This document shows positions 22,144 through 22,890 of a stretch of DNA of 22,890 bases, one piece after another. Positions within the stretch are counted from its first letter, which is position 1, and every line of letters begins with the position of its first letter. Position numbers and translations under genes: made by a program. Source of the stretch: CBDCWT01 sp965223305 (GTDB taxonomy: Bacteria > Planctomycetota > Planctomycetia > Pirellulales > Pirellulaceae); NCBI GenBank assembly GCA_965223305.1, contig CBDCWT010000009.1, forward strand, positions 1-22,890. Reading direction: 5' to 3'. The notes beneath the pieces are model-generated. The model saw nothing but the letters and a program-made list of their open reading frames with translations. It made no database searches and was not told where the DNA came from.

Positions 22144-22620
22144 CGACGTGCGGTTGGTGGCTGACCGGACGAACGAAGCGGCCAACTTTCCTGTGGAACC
22201 TCCACCTGGCTGAAAGCTCGAGCTCGATTTGAAGCCGGTCAACGCCACGGTGGGCTACCATCAGCCGTGCCACTCACGCGCCTTGGAGGAAGTGTCTTCG
22301 AGTGAACAAATCCTGCGACTGATTCCGGGCTGAAGGTGACGAAGATCGACCACGGCTGCTCCGGTATGGCGGGAACGTACGGCCTGAAACGCAAGAATTA
22401 TCGTAGCAGTCTCCGGGCGGGCTGGGGGCTCATCTCAGCGCTCCGCGATCCGATGGTCCAATTGGGTGTGACCGAATGCAGCAGCTGCAAGATTCAGATG
22501 GACAAGGAACCACGAAACCGACTATCCATCCCGATCAAACTGTTGGCGCTCTCCTACGGCTTGTTGCCGGAGATTGGTAAGCTCCTCACAACCCGCGGAG
22601 AAGAGTTAGTAGTGACGTGA
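22030..22620 (+). pseudogene. Out-of-frame C-terminal remainder of the FAD/Fe-S oxidoreductase
   Basis: Reading across frames gives a good family C-terminus: RNVAVLAEAVRQGYQIVTTE, then LWNLHLA, KLELDLKPVNATVGYHQPCH, IDHGCSGMAGTYGLKRKNY, GVTECSSCKIQM, QGTTKPTIHPIKLLALSYGL and the end GEELVVT at TGA 22618-22620. These include the HxPCH and C-x2-C features of the second CCG domain. Continuity needs six single-base corrections: extra bases near 22029, 22190 and 22530, and missing bases near 22212, 22329 and 22501. The net change is zero, so the ancestral stop still overlaps the moaD start. The cause is recent decay or sequence error. Confidence 0.85.
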
Positions 22621-22862
22621 AATTGAATGTCAAGCTTTTCGCAGTCGCCAAACAGCTCGTAGGGACCGAGCAGGTGGTGGTCGAGCTGCCCAGCTCTGCT
22701 ACGGTGGGTGGTCTGCGCGCCGCGCTGTGCGAACAACATCCTCAGCTCGCCCTCGTCGTTAGCAACAGCCTATTCGCCGTCAATTCCGAGTTCGCCGACG
22801 ACCAGACGGCCATTCCGTGCGACGCCGAGGTTGCCTGCATCCCTCCGGTCAGCGGTGGGTAG
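22617..22862 (+). CDS. moaD: MoaD/ThiS-type sulfur carrier, probable molybdopterin synthase small subunit
   Basis: The 81-residue protein has the ubiquitin-like beta-grasp pattern of MoaD: KLNVKLFAVAKQLVG at the start, VVELPSSATVGGLRAAL in the middle, FAVNSEF, and the C-terminal PPVSGG. The terminal diglycine is the residue pair that is adenylated and thiocarboxylated to donate sulfur to precursor Z in molybdenum-cofactor synthesis. The first-strand FA and the AVN(S/D)E motif favour MoaD over ThiS. Its GTG start overlaps the natural stop of the upstream oxidoreductase (GTGA). Only 28 bases follow before the window ends, so a partner moaE cannot be confirmed. Confidence 0.87.
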   Translation: MKLNVKLFAVAKQLVGTEQVVVELPSSATVGGLRAALCEQHPQLALVVSNSLFAVNSEFADDQTAIPCDAEVACIPPVSGG

Positions 22863-22890
22863 CAGCCTGTGCCACTCCGTCGTCCGCTCA

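Overview
The window looks like a chromosomal segment of a planctomycete, probably of the Pirellulales. This is inferred from several features: dispersed palindromic intergenic repeats whose chance translations read like REGEAPAEP and TAHGVCLL (which I recognise from planctomycete genomes), an NPCBM-domain protein, HtrA-like proteases with long C-terminal extensions, Q/S-rich coiled-coil envelope proteins, and frequent GTG/ATG starts with weak Shine-Dalgarno sequences. No rRNA, tRNA or CRISPR was seen.

Region 1 (1-3189) begins with the last codons of an unrecognised membrane protein. It is followed by an array of a composite repeat of about 279 bp with several hairpin modules. The first unit is split by an intact 1,491-bp IS4-family insertion sequence (17-bp perfect terminal inverted repeats, 10-bp target duplication, complete DDE transposase). 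A later unit is split by a 170-bp element that is almost entirely one long imperfect palindrome, flanked by an 8-bp direct repeat. Both insertions sit in the same small hairpin of the repeat.

Region 2 (3205-16103, minus strand) carries a lone GT1-type glycosyltransferase and then a tight seven-gene operon. Read from 16103 downwards, the operon encodes: a three-TM protein with a large ectodomain; a Q-rich coiled-coil protein with a PSQQ minisatellite; a second Q-rich secreted protein; an NPCBM-domain protein; one HtrA-like serine protease with an intact catalytic triad; and two HtrA-like proteins in which all three catalytic residues are replaced. The last of these also carries an alpha/beta-hydrolase-like domain lacking its nucleophile serine. 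Junctions are 25, -4, 19, -4, -4 and 18-27 nt. All products appear exported or membrane-bound, so I infer a cell-envelope assembly in which pseudoproteases scaffold or regulate one active protease. This is the best candidate for an undescribed system here.

Region 3 (16383-18103, plus strand) is a compact DUF309 - LON-domain - folE cluster with a divergent promoter region at its left. A further copy of the repeat family, bounded by an inverted pair of an invariant 30-bp core, separates it from the next genes.

Region 4 (18366-22890, plus strand) holds an eight-TM membrane protein, a zinc-ribbon membrane protein whose second metal site is split by a TM hairpin, a GlcD/GlcF-type FAD and iron-sulfur oxidoreductase, and a MoaD-like sulfur carrier. 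The oxidoreductase is clean for about 795 codons. It then has six single-base indels (three insertions, three deletions, net zero) before its natural stop at 22620, which overlaps the moaD start. This is either recent decay or local sequence error.
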